Source: an uncultured bacterium (GTDB lineage: Bacteria; Myxococcota_A; Bradymonadia; UBA7976; VGTA01). Taken from it: a stretch of DNA of 64,000 bases. Position 1 is the first letter of the stretch, and each line of letters begins with the position of its first letter. Location of the stretch: assembly GCA_943788935.1 (NCBI GenBank), contig CALSSE010000012.1, forward strand, positions 62,001-126,000, read 5' to 3'. The translations under genes were made by a program, and so were the position numbers. Of the stretch, positions 45,993-55,691 are shown piece by piece. Under the pieces are notes generated by a model. It ran no database searches. It saw only the letters and a program-made list of their open reading frames with translations, and was not told where the DNA came from.

Positions 45993-48572
45993 ATGGCAGA
46001 CCGAATTCAGCAAATCCGTGAAAGAGGCCAACAGGTATACGAAAACCTGAGTCCTGGGCGACGTCTTACCTTGTTACTGCTGACATTGATCATTGTAGCT
46101 ACTCTTGTTGGGCTTGTATACGTAAGCTCACAGTCCAACTTCGCCACTCTGTATACTGGAGTTGACGAACGTTTCGGTGGTCAAGTCATTCAGGAGTTAA
46201 AGGCGAGGAAGATAGAATTTCAGACTGGACCTGGGGGAGTTATACTCGTCCCTGAAAACCAAGTGGCTGAGCTTCGCATGTCACTCGTCCACGATGGGGT
46301 AATCCCCGGTGGCGGTGTGGGGTATGAGTTAGTTGATAAGAGTGATATGTTTGGTGTGCCAGACGAAATCATTCAACTCAATAAGCATCGAATACTCGAG
46401 GGTGAGCTTAGTCGATCTATCTCAACAATCTCTGGTGTTAGACAAGCTCGAGTTCACTTGGCGATCCCTAAGGCAAGTCTCTTTGTCGAAGATAAAAAGC
46501 CAGTAAGCGCGTCGGTAGTAATCGACTTGGCTGGAGGCGCTAAACTCAGCAAATCGCAAGTGAGAAGCGTCGTCGAACTCGTCTCTGGGGCAGTTTCTGG
46601 TTTAGAGGCAGAGAGGGTTAACGTCGTCGATAACACTGGGCGTGTCCTCAATCGCTATGCAGAAGACCTCATAGGTGGACAGACTTCACTCGAATTTCAA
46701 CAGTCTCTCGAGAAGAGCTTGCGCGCTAAGGCGGCTGGTGTACTTGAGCGTATTGTTGGGCCCGGCAATGTCGAGGTGGTAGTCACCTCAAAGATGGATT
46801 TCAGTCGTGAAGAACGAACCGAAGAGATTTTTAATCCAGAGAAGCAGGTCGCTCGAAGCGAAGAGACGCTCAGCGAGGAACGTGAGACTGGTGGGAACCG
46901 AGTCGGTGGTGGTGCGGGAGCTAACGTCGCCCAAGGTGTGGTTCGCGTGGGAGATGCTAGTAACTCAACCCGTGAAAGAGTCGCCACCAACTATGAGATT
47001 GATAAGGTCACCAAGCATGTGAGAGGGCCGAGCCATCAGCTCACTCGTATGTCTGTCGCTGTTGTCATCAATAGCAACTATCGAAAAGGGTCCAATGAAG
47101 AGGGGGAAGAGCTTCCACCACTCTCCGATGATGACATCGATAGTTTCCGTAAACTCGTCGCCGATGCTGTAGGGTTTAATAAAGAACGAGGAGATAGCAT
47201 AACGATCACCGCTCAGCCTTTCCAAGAGGCTACGATCGATATGCTCAAGGTATTGGAGAACCAAGAGAATAAACGCCTCTGGGAATCCGCTGGTCAATGG
47301 GGCTTAATGCTCTTGATCACCGCTTTCATCTTCTTTATCGCTTATCGTTTGATGACCTATCTCACCGATGGTCATGATGCAGCTGAGCTACTTCAGGACG
47401 GTCAACTCCCTCCGGGTGAGGATAGGCTCGCTCTGCCCGGAGCAGAGCTGCTTGATGAACTTGATGAGGATGAAGGTCCGCTGATAGAAAAGATTCGAGA
47501 ATACGTGAAACGCAACGCTGAGAAGGCGGCTGCAGTGATACGTTTCTGGTTGAGCCCTAATGATGAAGACCAGATGTCAGAGGTCGACGCGACCAAAGCA
47601 GCGACTGTTCTCTTAACTTTAGGAGAAGAGACCTCTAGTAACCTCTTTGCCAAACTCGGTAAAGAAGAGATCTATGCGCTCAATCGTGGAATGCAAAAGC
47701 TCTCCACGATTCAAGAAAATCGGCAATCTGAAGTTCTCCTAGAATTTTATGAACTCTGTAAGACCTCTAACCCCTTCTTACTCGGTGGAAGTAATGACTT
47801 CATTAAGGCGCTCGTTGAACGCTCTATGGGCGAAGAAGACAGTCGTCAACTACTCAGTGATTTAGGGAGCGATAAATACAATGAGTTACAACAGATTAAC
47901 TCTGTAGACTCTAGGACTCTAGCGAACTCAATCCGCAAAGAGCACCCTCAGACAATCGCCTTAATCTTGGCCCACATTGATACCAATAAGGGAGCAAAAG
48001 TACTCGCTCAACTCCCTGTTGAGAGTCAGGTCGAAGTCTGTGTTCGTATGGCCAGCCTTGATACTGTCAGTCCTCAGACTTTACGTGATGTTGAAGAAGC
48101 ATTAATGAGCGAGATGAAGGGCCTCATCGTGTCTGGCGGAGAAGAGACCTCAGGCGTCGCACTGGTCGCGGAGTTACTTAACAATATCGAGAAGGTACAT
48201 GAGGATCGGATCTTTGATCGCCTCACAGAGATAGATCCTGAGCTCGCCGAAGAGATTCGCAACAAGATGTTCACCTTCGATGATCTTATTCACATCGATG
48301 ACCGTGGAACTCAGACTCTTCTTAAAGAGATCGATAAACAAGTATTGGTTCTCGCGCTCAAGACAGCGAGCGAAGAGGTTAAGCAAAAGTTCTTTAGCAA
48401 TATCTCTCAGCGAGCAGCTGAGATGATCCGAGAAGATATCGAGGTTCAAGGCGCTGTTCGTCTAAGTGATGTTGAGGCTGCCCAAGCGACGATTGTTCAG
48501 ACAGCCCTACAGTTAGAGGCCGACGGCAAGATCGTGATCGCTACCCCAGGCAGCGATGATCAGTTTGTCTGA
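45993..48572 (+). CDS. fliF-fliG: Natural FliF-FliG fusion (MS-ring plus rotor switch protein)
   Basis: 859 aa, equal to FliF (about 550) plus FliG (about 330) in one frame. FliF part: N-terminus LSPGRRLTLLLL with TM1 near 23-45, ring-building domains (QVAELRMSLVHDGVIPGGG, QLNKHRILEGELSRSI, ARVHLAIPKASLF), TM2 near 435-457. FliG part begins near 525: ATKAATVLLTLGEE, then KEHPQTIALILAHID near 650, MFTFDDL near 759, and the C-terminal torque region with ALKTA, SQRAAEMIRED and GAVRLSDVE. The charged torque residues of FliG are conserved (one Asp is Glu). There is no stop or second gene between the halves and no other fliG in the window. Confidence 0.93.
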   Translation: MADRIQQIRERGQQVYENLSPGRRLTLLLLTLIIVATLVGLVYVSSQSNFATLYTGVDERFGGQVIQELKARKIEFQTGPGGVILVPENQVAELRMSLVHDGVIPGGGVGYELVDKSDMFGVPDEIIQLNKHRILEGELSRSISTISGVRQARVHLAIPKASLFVEDKKPVSASVVIDLAGGAKLSKSQVRSVVELVSGAVSGLEAERVNVVDNTGRVLNRYAEDLIGGQTSLEFQQSLEKSLRAKAAGVLERIVGPGNVEVVVTSKMDFSREERTEEIFNPEKQVARSEETLSEERETGGNRVGGGAGANVAQGVVRVGDASNSTRERVATNYEIDKVTKHVRGPSHQLTRMSVAVVINSNYRKGSNEEGEELPPLSDDDIDSFRKLVADAVGFNKERGDSITITAQPFQEATIDMLKVLENQENKRLWESAGQWGLMLLITAFIFFIAYRLMTYLTDGHDAAELLQDGQLPPGEDRLALPGAELLDELDEDEGPLIEKIREYVKRNAEKAAAVIRFWLSPNDEDQMSEVDATKAATVLLTLGEETSSNLFAKLGKEEIYALNRGMQKLSTIQENRQSEVLLEFYELCKTSNPFLLGGSNDFIKALVERSMGEEDSRQLLSDLGSDKYNELQQINSVDSRTLANSIRKEHPQTIALILAHIDTNKGAKVLAQLPVESQVEVCVRMASLDTVSPQTLRDVEEALMSEMKGLIVSGGEETSGVALVAELLNNIEKVHEDRIFDRLTEIDPELAEEIRNKMFTFDDLIHIDDRGTQTLLKEIDKQVLVLALKTASEEVKQKFFSNISQRAAEMIREDIEVQGAVRLSDVEAAQATIVQTALQLEADGKIVIATPGSDDQFV

Positions 48573-48614
48573 TCTATACGACAACCTTAAAACGTTTAAG
48601 AGAGAGAGCAGAAG

Positions 48615-49367
48615 ATGAGCGGCATTATTAGAGGCGATTTCGCTAAAAATATGACAACTGAGGTCTTCGGTCAGCAGAGGGCAGAGAGCTTTCAACGGCT
48701 CGCTCTCCCCAGGCTCAATTTCAATGGACAGCCCGTAGAAGACGGCAGTAAGAATACTCGGGCTCGAAATCAACAATCCCAAGAGTCGGAAGATCCTTCT
48801 GCCTCAATGGCGATGCCTACGGTAGAGCCTCAACAACCCGTTATGCCTCCAGTGGTTGAGATTCCTGATGAGACACTGTCTATCTTTTATGATAGAGCAT
48901 TTCAAAAAGGACTCGATGAAGGCCGAATGCAGGCTTATGCTGAGGTTGAAGAGCTAAAGAGGCGCTACTCTGAGTCCCTTCAGTCCTTGATTAATATCTC
49001 TAAGCAGCTTGAAGACAGTAATAAACTGCAACTTGTTCACCTCGCTTGTACTATCGCTGAGAAAATCATTAGGACTCAGGTAATTGCTCACCCAGAGACT
49101 TTATTGAATATGATCACTAAGGCTTTTGAAGAGGTTAGCGCACAAGAAGAAGTCACTATTGTGTGTAACATGGACGATTATGAGTACTTAATTGGCCATC
49201 TCGATCAGCTCAAGTCACACCCAAATCACACCTTCCGTATAAATCTAATGGTCGACGATATGCTAGAGCGTGGTGACTTCAGAATTCAGACTCCACAAGG
49301 GAGTACTGATTGGAAGTCACAGCCCCAAATCGACGCGATGAGAGATGTTCTCACGAGGGAAGGCTAA
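48615..49367 (+). CDS. fliH: Flagellar export ATPase regulator FliH
   Basis: 250 aa. A disordered N-terminal half (PQQPVMPPVVE) leads to FYDRAFQKGLDEGRMQAYAE, a coiled coil, and the FliH/V-ATPase E-type C-terminus (ACTIAEKIIRTQVIAHPETLL, VTIVCNMDDYEYL, DDMLERGDFRIQTPQG). It binds FliI and the C ring to regulate export ATPase activity in the cytoplasm. Ends 14 bp before fliI. Confidence 0.92.
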   Translation: MSGIIRGDFAKNMTTEVFGQQRAESFQRLALPRLNFNGQPVEDGSKNTRARNQQSQESEDPSASMAMPTVEPQQPVMPPVVEIPDETLSIFYDRAFQKGLDEGRMQAYAEVEELKRRYSESLQSLINISKQLEDSNKLQLVHLACTIAEKIIRTQVIAHPETLLNMITKAFEEVSAQEEVTIVCNMDDYEYLIGHLDQLKSHPNHTFRINLMVDDMLERGDFRIQTPQGSTDWKSQPQIDAMRDVLTREG

Positions 49368-49381
49368 GGCTCGGCACGCTT

Positions 49382-50728
49382 ATGTTTGATCCTGTTCGCT
49401 TTGGTGTCAATATTGATGCCCTCAATAAAAAGTTAGAGGGAGTCGCTAGGCCCACCACAAAAGGGCGAGTGACACAAGTGATCGGTCTCGTCGTCGAGGG
49501 CTTCGTGCCTAACGCGAGAATGGGCACGGTGTGCGAGATTGAGCGGCGCGGCGAGTCTCCTCTGCAAGCTGAAATTGTCGGCTTTCGAGGTGATATAGCG
49601 CTCATGATGCCGATGGGAGATCTTCATGGGGTAGAGCAGGGATGTCCCATCTCAGCTCATCAAGGTGCGGCGCGGGCAGGAGTCGGTAAAGCGATGCTCG
49701 GTCGTGTCCTCAATGGAATGGGGATGCCGCTTGATGGAGGTCCCCCTCCTGGCTTCGAGCAAAAGTTGCCCCTGGTCGCCGAGCCCATAAATCCAATGGA
49801 ACGTCAAGTGATCGACACCCCTATGTGGTTGGGGATTAGAGCGATTGACACCCTTATTACTTGTGGTAAAGGTCAACGCGTGGGGATCTTTGCTGGTTCA
49901 GGCGTGGGTAAATCTGTGACCTTAGGCATGATTGCCAGAAATGCATCATCAGATGTTAATGTCATCGCCTTAATTGGTGAGCGTGGTCGAGAGGTTTTGA
50001 ACTTTATTCACAACGATTTAGGGCTAGAGGGGCTTAAGCGAAGTGTAGTCGTATGCGCTACAAGTGACACCTCTCCTCTCGAAAGAATACGCGCTGCTAA
50101 GTTCGCTACTACCATCGCTGAATACTTTCGTGAGCAAGGTCGTGATGTTCTGTTGATGATGGACTCTATCACTCGTTTCGCGATGGCTCAGCGTGAGATC
50201 GGTTTAGCGGTTGGGGAACCCCCTACTACACGTGGTTATCCACCTAGTGTGTTCGCTCAATTGCCACGGTTGCTAGAGAGAGCAGGGAGAGTCGCCGCTG
50301 GAGGTAGTATCACAGGTCTATATACGGTGCTCGTTGAAGCCGATGATATGAATGACCCAATTGGTGATACTGTGCGCTCCATCATTGATGGACACGTTAT
50401 TTTGAGCCGTGATCTTGCCGCCCAAAACCATTATCCCGCGATCGATGTCCCTGTGAGTGCGAGTCGCGTGATGAACGCAGTGACAAGTAGAGATCATCAA
50501 GCGGCATCCGGTAAAGTGAGAGAACTAATCGCTGCCTATCGTAAAGCAGAAGACCTCATCAATATTGGGGCCTATCAAGCAGGTTCTAATGCGACCATTG
50601 ATCGAGCTGTTACTCAGATTGAGGCTATTAATGCTATGCTCCGTCAAGGAATTGATGAACACATAGATCACCAAATGTCATTGAGACATTTACTCGGTAT
50701 TGTCAACGCCTATGGAGGCCCCCAGTGA
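49382..50728 (+). CDS. fliI: Flagellum-specific export ATPase FliI
   Basis: 448 aa from the ATG at 49382; an upstream in-frame start at 49310 lies inside fliH and is unlikely. Walker A is GIFAGSGVGKSVT, Walker B is DVLLMMDSITRFAMA, and the family-specific GEPPTTRGYPPSVFAQLPRL and DMNDPIGDTVRSI segments are intact. It hydrolyses ATP as a hexamer under the export gate. Its TGA overlaps the GTG start of the next gene. Confidence 0.96.
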   Translation: MFDPVRFGVNIDALNKKLEGVARPTTKGRVTQVIGLVVEGFVPNARMGTVCEIERRGESPLQAEIVGFRGDIALMMPMGDLHGVEQGCPISAHQGAARAGVGKAMLGRVLNGMGMPLDGGPPPGFEQKLPLVAEPINPMERQVIDTPMWLGIRAIDTLITCGKGQRVGIFAGSGVGKSVTLGMIARNASSDVNVIALIGERGREVLNFIHNDLGLEGLKRSVVVCATSDTSPLERIRAAKFATTIAEYFREQGRDVLLMMDSITRFAMAQREIGLAVGEPPTTRGYPPSVFAQLPRLLERAGRVAAGGSITGLYTVLVEADDMNDPIGDTVRSIIDGHVILSRDLAAQNHYPAIDVPVSASRVMNAVTSRDHQAASGKVRELIAAYRKAEDLINIGAYQAGSNATIDRAVTQIEAINAMLRQGIDEHIDHQMSLRHLLGIVNAYGGPQ

Positions 50729-51333
50729 AATTGCGCATGAGTCATAAAACTAATTTATTTTCACCTAATGTTAAGACCATCGCTACAATAGGGCTTGTCG
50801 GGTTCTGTTTTGTAGCTCTCTGCGCTCACTCCGTCTCTGCACAAGACTCTAATATCCCTGGGCAGAGTAATGATGAAATAGAGACAATGACCCAAGCGAA
50901 GATCTTCCGTTCTGCTAGTAAGCAGCGTATTCGAGTCACAGAAGCTGAGGAAGAGCTCTCTCGCAGAAAAGATAGGCTCTCGAAATTAGAGCAGGATGTT
51001 CTGCGTCGTTACAAAGCTCTCCGAATGCTGCAAGAAGAACTTCTAAGTGCTTTCAAGAGAAATAAGCGTGAAGAAGAAGATGGACCAGCAGATGGAGCTT
51101 CTGTCAAAGAGCGGAGCGTCGCTAGAGCACAAGAAGTGCGCAAGCTCGCAAAGAGCTTTGAGAGTATGAAGCCTGCAGCCGCTGCTCAGGTCATCGAAGT
51201 GATGGAAGATGAGTTGGTTGTCGATGTACTAAGGGTGGTTAATCCCCGTAAGTCAGGAAAAATCCTTGGCGCGCTCAATCCTAAGATCGCCGCTCGAGTG
51301 TCAGAGCTGATGACAAATACTCGCAGAAGATAA
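50725..51333 (+). CDS. MotE-like protein with TM/signal segment and coiled coil, in the fliJ position
   Basis: 202 aa with a GTG start overlapping the fliI stop (GTGA). An N-terminal hydrophobic segment (residues about 18-40, ending AHSVSAQD) is followed by a coiled coil (EEELSRRKDRLSKLEQDVLRR) and a small helical MgtE-N/MotE-type domain (AKSFESMKPAAAAQVIEVM, LRVVNPRKSGKILGALNP). MotE is a periplasmic chaperone-like partner of flagellar stators. Normally the cytoplasmic stalk protein FliJ follows fliI. An exported or membrane-anchored protein cannot do FliJ's job, so FliJ is missing here or encoded elsewhere. Confidence 0.75.
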   Translation: MKLRMSHKTNLFSPNVKTIATIGLVGFCFVALCAHSVSAQDSNIPGQSNDEIETMTQAKIFRSASKQRIRVTEAEEELSRRKDRLSKLEQDVLRRYKALRMLQEELLSAFKRNKREEEDGPADGASVKERSVARAQEVRKLAKSFESMKPAAAAQVIEVMEDELVVDVLRVVNPRKSGKILGALNPKIAARVSELMTNTRRR

Positions 51334-51526
51334 CTAGTCTCATCTCATCTGAGTCTCCAATGTCGATGATGAACGCTATTTATCAAGGGTTGATCCCTTA
51401 AATGTCTCTATCATATGGTGGTCCGCTTCCTGTTTATTTATGTTAACAGTGAGTATTACCGTTGCAATTTTTTGATTCAGTCGCCACTATTGGAATCACT
51501 ACAACTCTTTTGATTTAGAGCAAATT

Positions 51527-52696
51527 ATGAGTATCACTGCTAATATTCCCAGTAAGATCAGCGCCCCACGTCAAGAAGTTGATCTCGCCAAAGATCTTCA
51601 GAGAGGCTCTGATACCCCTCAGTTCGATCAAGTCATGAACCTCGTTCAGCCGAAGGTCGCAAAAGAGGCTATTAAGGCTTATGAATCACATGCTCAAGAG
51701 CGGAGTCGTATAGATGCTGATCGCGCGAGCAGTAAAAACGTTCGTGACGATCAAATCGTCAGATCAGAGAAGTCCGCCAATCAGAGTGAAGAGGCGACTA
51801 ATGATGTAAATGCAGCTTCTACTCCGGAAGCCGTACAGATGGCAGGCGCTGAGCTTGAGGGGCAAAGGTCTAAGGTTTTGAAGTTGGTCAGCCAGCTTAG
51901 CCAAGATGACCTCCTCTCAATCATTGAATGGCGCGGAGACTTAAGTTTACAGGCGGGGGCCCTTGATACTCAGTTGAATATTGATCATCTCCCCAAGGTA
52001 GATGGAATCACAACAAGCGACATGATGGCGCTGTTGAATGGCTTCAAACAGTTAGAGATCCCTGCCGATCAGTTGCCTTCCTTAGAAGGACCTCAGCTCG
52101 CTCAATGGCTAGAAGCTCAATGGGACGCTAGTAAGATCTCCTCCGCGCAACGCCATATGATGATGGGCTCTATGTCTGACTTCGGTCAACAGCAGGCCGC
52201 CAATAGTACGTCAACTGCAATGATGTCTATGGAAGCGGTTGCTCGGCCCTCAGAGGTTATGCCTGCTCTCAACTTGCTCAAGCTCAGCCAAGGGCAAAAA
52301 GAGGGGATTCTCAAGCAAGTTGCCCAAGGTTATAAGACAAAGCGTGGTGGTACACAGAGCGTTAATATTCGCCTCCACCCTGAAGAACTCGGCGCTGTTC
52401 GCTTAAAGGTAGAAGTGCAAGGTCAAGAGGTCCGTGTCTTCTTCTCTGCTGAAAATGCAGCTGTGGCTGATCTTATCTCTCAGAATCTCGATGATTTAAG
52501 AGCTTTGCTGCTCGAGCAAGACTTTGATCTCACAGAAGCTGGGCTGTTTAATGATCAATTGAACCAAGGTGAGGGTCAACAAGACGAAGAGCAAGGAGAA
52601 GACTATGGGAGTGATGATCGACCAGATCTTCAAAAGCGTCCCAAAAACTCGCCACGATTGAGTCCATTACCTGGACGCTTTAGAGCGACTGTTTAA
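51527..52696 (+). CDS. fliK: Flagellar hook-length control protein FliK
   Basis: 389 aa. A long, polar N-terminal part is followed by the conserved C-terminal domain (about 270-350): SVNIRLHPEELGAVRLKVEV, VRVFFSAENAAVADLI, LDDLRALLLEQDFDL. The tail is Gln/Asp-rich. It is a secreted molecular ruler that signals FlhB to switch substrates at the correct hook length. 193 bp separate it from the MotE-like gene and 153 bp from flgD, so it may have its own promoter. Confidence 0.92.
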   Translation: MSITANIPSKISAPRQEVDLAKDLQRGSDTPQFDQVMNLVQPKVAKEAIKAYESHAQERSRIDADRASSKNVRDDQIVRSEKSANQSEEATNDVNAASTPEAVQMAGAELEGQRSKVLKLVSQLSQDDLLSIIEWRGDLSLQAGALDTQLNIDHLPKVDGITTSDMMALLNGFKQLEIPADQLPSLEGPQLAQWLEAQWDASKISSAQRHMMMGSMSDFGQQQAANSTSTAMMSMEAVARPSEVMPALNLLKLSQGQKEGILKQVAQGYKTKRGGTQSVNIRLHPEELGAVRLKVEVQGQEVRVFFSAENAAVADLISQNLDDLRALLLEQDFDLTEAGLFNDQLNQGEGQQDEEQGEDYGSDDRPDLQKRPKNSPRLSPLPGRFRATV

Positions 52697-52849
52697 TTTC
52701 TCCCATATGGTCACCACTATAAAACAGCATAGAGTATGCCATCTTCTTGGTTGTCAGCCCCTTAAAAATATGTTCATCTTTACTTAAGTTTTATTATTAT
52801 CGCTCGGTCTTGAGCTTCTGCTCGTTAGATCGATTCATTGGAGAGTGTT

Positions 52850-53506
52850 ATGGAAGCTAGCTTATTATCGTCACTTGGAGCTGCCCCGACCAGTTCGGAA
52901 GGTGTTGCTGACCGTGGTGTAACTACGGACAAAGAGGCCTTCTTGAAGCTCCTAGTTGCCCAAGTGAGTCAACAAGACCCGATGTCTCCTCAAGATAGTA
53001 ATCAGTACGTACAACAACTTACTCAGTTCTCTACACTCGAGCAGTTGATGACACTCAATGACGGCGTCGAGACGCTTGCTTTAGGACAAATGAGCAACAA
53101 TAGCCAAGAGGCTTTACGCTTTGTTGGTCATGATGTGATCGCTCGAGGCGATCAACTCTCTCATGATCAGGGAGAAGCTCAAGAAGTTGCCTACGAAATC
53201 AAGGGCGATGCTGCGGAAGCATCAGTGATTATAAGGGATGCTTACGGTGAGGTCATCTATGAGCAAGAGATCGATCCCGGCGTTGGAGTTCAGCGTTATC
53301 AGTGGGACGGACGAACTAAGGATGGTAGATCAGCCCCTAGTGGCCGGTATAGCGTCTCAGTTGAAGCCTCTGACGGCGATAAGCCTATCCCAGTTGACAC
53401 CTATGTACGAGGTCAAGTGACTGGAGTTCGGTTCGACGAAGGTTATCCAGAGCTCCTCATTGGAGACCGACGAATCAGTATGACTGAGGTTGTTGAAGTT
53501 AAATAA
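52850..53506 (+). CDS. flgD: Flagellar hook-cap scaffold FlgD
   Basis: 218 aa from the ATG at 52850, with GGAGAG five bases upstream (an in-frame TTG at 52838 is less likely). The N-terminal export segment is canonical (EAFLKLLVAQVSQQDPMSPQD, LTQFSTLEQLMTL). The Ig-like half (about 100-170) and Tudor-like end (TYVRGQVTGVRF, ELLIGDRRISMTEVVEV) follow. It caps the growing hook. A homologous copy of its Ig/Tudor half is embedded in the TPR protein upstream of flgB. Confidence 0.95.
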   Translation: MEASLLSSLGAAPTSSEGVADRGVTTDKEAFLKLLVAQVSQQDPMSPQDSNQYVQQLTQFSTLEQLMTLNDGVETLALGQMSNNSQEALRFVGHDVIARGDQLSHDQGEAQEVAYEIKGDAAEASVIIRDAYGEVIYEQEIDPGVGVQRYQWDGRTKDGRSAPSGRYSVSVEASDGDKPIPVDTYVRGQVTGVRFDEGYPELLIGDRRISMTEVVEVK

Positions 53507-53647
53507 TCATTGCGCAGTGGTATGAGCCTCTGCTTTAAAACATAATCACATTCACTAATCACTACGTGTGAAAGTCTCTAAGCGCTAATAAGTCGATGAC
53601 TATCGCAGACTGCGCAGAGCAACCACTTCATATAGAGGAGTTTCATC

Positions 53648-55063
53648 ATGGCGGGCTTACTCGGATCAATGTATACAGGGAATAGCGGTCTCCAAGCAGC
53701 CTCTAAAGGGGTTAGTGTTGTTGGTGATAACATCGCGAACACTAATACCGTGGGCTTTAAGTCAGGCCGAATTCACTTTCAAGAGATGTTGCAAGAGTAT
53801 CTCGTTGGCTCTAGCGGCGTTAATCAAGTTGGACGTGGTGTACAGATGTCCCGAATTGAGAAGCTCTTCACTCAAGGGGCTCTTCAGTTCACTGGCGTGC
53901 CTACCGATATGGCAATAGACGGTGATGGGTTCTTTGTTGTTAAAGAGCCCGGCCAACAGCAGTCCCCTAATATGTTCACCCGCGCTGGACAATTCCGTTT
54001 TGATAAAGACGGATTTATGGTGAGTCAATCTGGTGCTCGAGTTCAAGGCTATAACTCTAGTGGTGATGGTAATCTTTCTGGCGTTCTCTCTGATATGCAG
54101 ATTGAGAATACAAACCTTGCTCCTAAAGCGAGCACGTCATTAGATCTATCGATGAATCTAGACCCTAACGCAGAAGTGATTCCTGGGGGCTTCGACCCAA
54201 CCGATGAAGCGAGCCGCGAAGCGACTAGTAACTTTAGAACCACTGTCGTCTTATATGACAGTCTCGGTAATCCTCACTCCGTCGAAGTCTATGCCACCCG
54301 CACGGACGCTGCTGACGCAGGAGTCGGTCTCGGCGCTGGCGCGAATCCTGGAGAAGGTGAAGATGCAGTATGGCAGTTTAACGCGGTAATCCCGACCTCT
54401 GAGTTAGAAGGGGGTAACCCATTAGATCCTAACGCGGTCACCGAGTTTGACATCGGTACTTTAGTCTTTAACCAAAACGGTCAACTATCACGCTCGATCT
54501 CTAATGGAGCAAGTATCCCTTGGCTTGGAGCGAATGCGGGCGCAGTCAACGTTGAGTTTGGAGATCCTCTCTATCAAGCGGATGCCGATCCTGTTACCGG
54601 TGATCTTATCAGAATCCCTAAGAACAGTGGACGAGCTGGTACTACATTATGGGGTGAAGTCCGCGAGAGTTCACTCAGCAGTATCGCTCAAGATGGATAC
54701 GGTACCGGTGTTCTGCAGAACATTACTGTTGATGGGAATGGCTTCGTTACGGGTGCCTATAACAATGGTCAGAGCCAAATTCTCGGTCAAGTCGCCCTCG
54801 CTCGTTTTAATGACCCAACGGGGTTGACGAGTAATGGTGGAAATAACTTCCTACAGAGCAACAACAGTGGTGAGGCGGTGATTGGATCACCTCGTACAGG
54901 TTCTCGAGGAGGTGTCGTCAGCGGTTCTCTTGAGGCTTCTAACGTAGAGCTCTCTGATGAGTTCATTCAGCTCATCTCTTATCAGCGAGCTTTCCAAGCG
55001 AATTCTAAAACGATCCAAACCGCTGATGGTTTGATGCAAGAGGTCTTCCAGATCCTTCGCTGA
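53648..55063 (+). CDS. flgE: Flagellar hook protein FlgE
   Basis: 471 aa. Rod/hook N-terminus (LLGSMYTGNSGLQAASKG, then DNIANTNTVGFKSGRI) and C-terminus (ASNVELSDEFIQLISYQRAF, SKTIQTADGLMQEVFQI) are intact. The middle contains FlgE D1/D2 domains with VVLYDSLGNPHSVEV. It polymerises into the hook outside the cell. A strong AGAGGAG site precedes the ATG. Confidence 0.95.
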   Translation: MAGLLGSMYTGNSGLQAASKGVSVVGDNIANTNTVGFKSGRIHFQEMLQEYLVGSSGVNQVGRGVQMSRIEKLFTQGALQFTGVPTDMAIDGDGFFVVKEPGQQQSPNMFTRAGQFRFDKDGFMVSQSGARVQGYNSSGDGNLSGVLSDMQIENTNLAPKASTSLDLSMNLDPNAEVIPGGFDPTDEASREATSNFRTTVVLYDSLGNPHSVEVYATRTDAADAGVGLGAGANPGEGEDAVWQFNAVIPTSELEGGNPLDPNAVTEFDIGTLVFNQNGQLSRSISNGASIPWLGANAGAVNVEFGDPLYQADADPVTGDLIRIPKNSGRAGTTLWGEVRESSLSSIAQDGYGTGVLQNITVDGNGFVTGAYNNGQSQILGQVALARFNDPTGLTSNGGNNFLQSNNSGEAVIGSPRTGSRGGVVSGSLEASNVELSDEFIQLISYQRAFQANSKTIQTADGLMQEVFQILR

Positions 55064-55136
55064 TCGTTCCTAATCTCTTTATATCTTACTAAGATTATAA
55101 ACTGCTCTATTACACTATATTGAGTGAGCGACATCA

Positions 55137-55682
55137 ATGGCTGAAGAGACACCCACACCAGAGAGTTCAGGAGGCGGCGGCAGCAGACTCCTCACCGTTA
55201 TCGTTTTAGTGCAACTATTAGCGATTGGTGGTCTGACCTACTTCTTATTTAACATGAAGCAGGATATCGATCTATTGCGTACCGCTAGTCAGGCGGAGCA
55301 ATCAGATAAGATGGCGATCGCTGAAGATAATGAACAGCTGACAATCGAAGAGCGTGAAGAGAAATGGGTTGGCCCCCTCGTAGATCTTGGTGGACAAATC
55401 GTTGTTAATCTTCGTGGGATGGACGGACGAAACCACCTCTTGCGAACTTCCCTGTCCATTGAAGTTGACAGTGAAGAGACTCGTCGAGAAGTCGAGTCAA
55501 AAATTATCATGATTCGCTATAGCCTTACTAGACTGCTTTCTTCCCGAAGACCTGAAGAGGTTATTGGAGCAGAGCAAATGGAGCTAGTACGTAATTCTAT
55601 GAAGCGTACAGCCGATGCTGTGCTCGCCTCAAAAAAGGGCAAAGTTGTTAACGTGTGGCCCAACGACTGGATTTTGGAGTAG
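55137..55682 (+). CDS. fliL: Flagellar basal-body protein FliL
   Basis: 181 aa. A Gly/Ser-rich cytoplasmic start, one transmembrane helix (about residues 18-40), and a periplasmic stomatin-like FliL domain: PLVDLGGQIVVNLRG, LLRTSLSIEVDSEETRREVE, MIRYSLTRLLSSRRPEEV. It surrounds or stabilises the stator at the basal body. Nine bases precede the fliM start. Confidence 0.92.
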   Translation: MAEETPTPESSGGGGSRLLTVIVLVQLLAIGGLTYFLFNMKQDIDLLRTASQAEQSDKMAIAEDNEQLTIEEREEKWVGPLVDLGGQIVVNLRGMDGRNHLLRTSLSIEVDSEETRREVESKIIMIRYSLTRLLSSRRPEEVIGAEQMELVRNSMKRTADAVLASKKGKVVNVWPNDWILE

Positions 55683-55691
55683 GCGTCAGTT

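Noticed and set aside
44496..53647. Sigma-54 or sigma-28 flagellar promoters in the gaps before flgB, the fliF-fliG gene, fliK, flgD and flgE
   Set aside because: I looked for TGGCAC-N5-TTGC and TAAA-N15-GCCGATAA patterns and found none with acceptable match and spacing.
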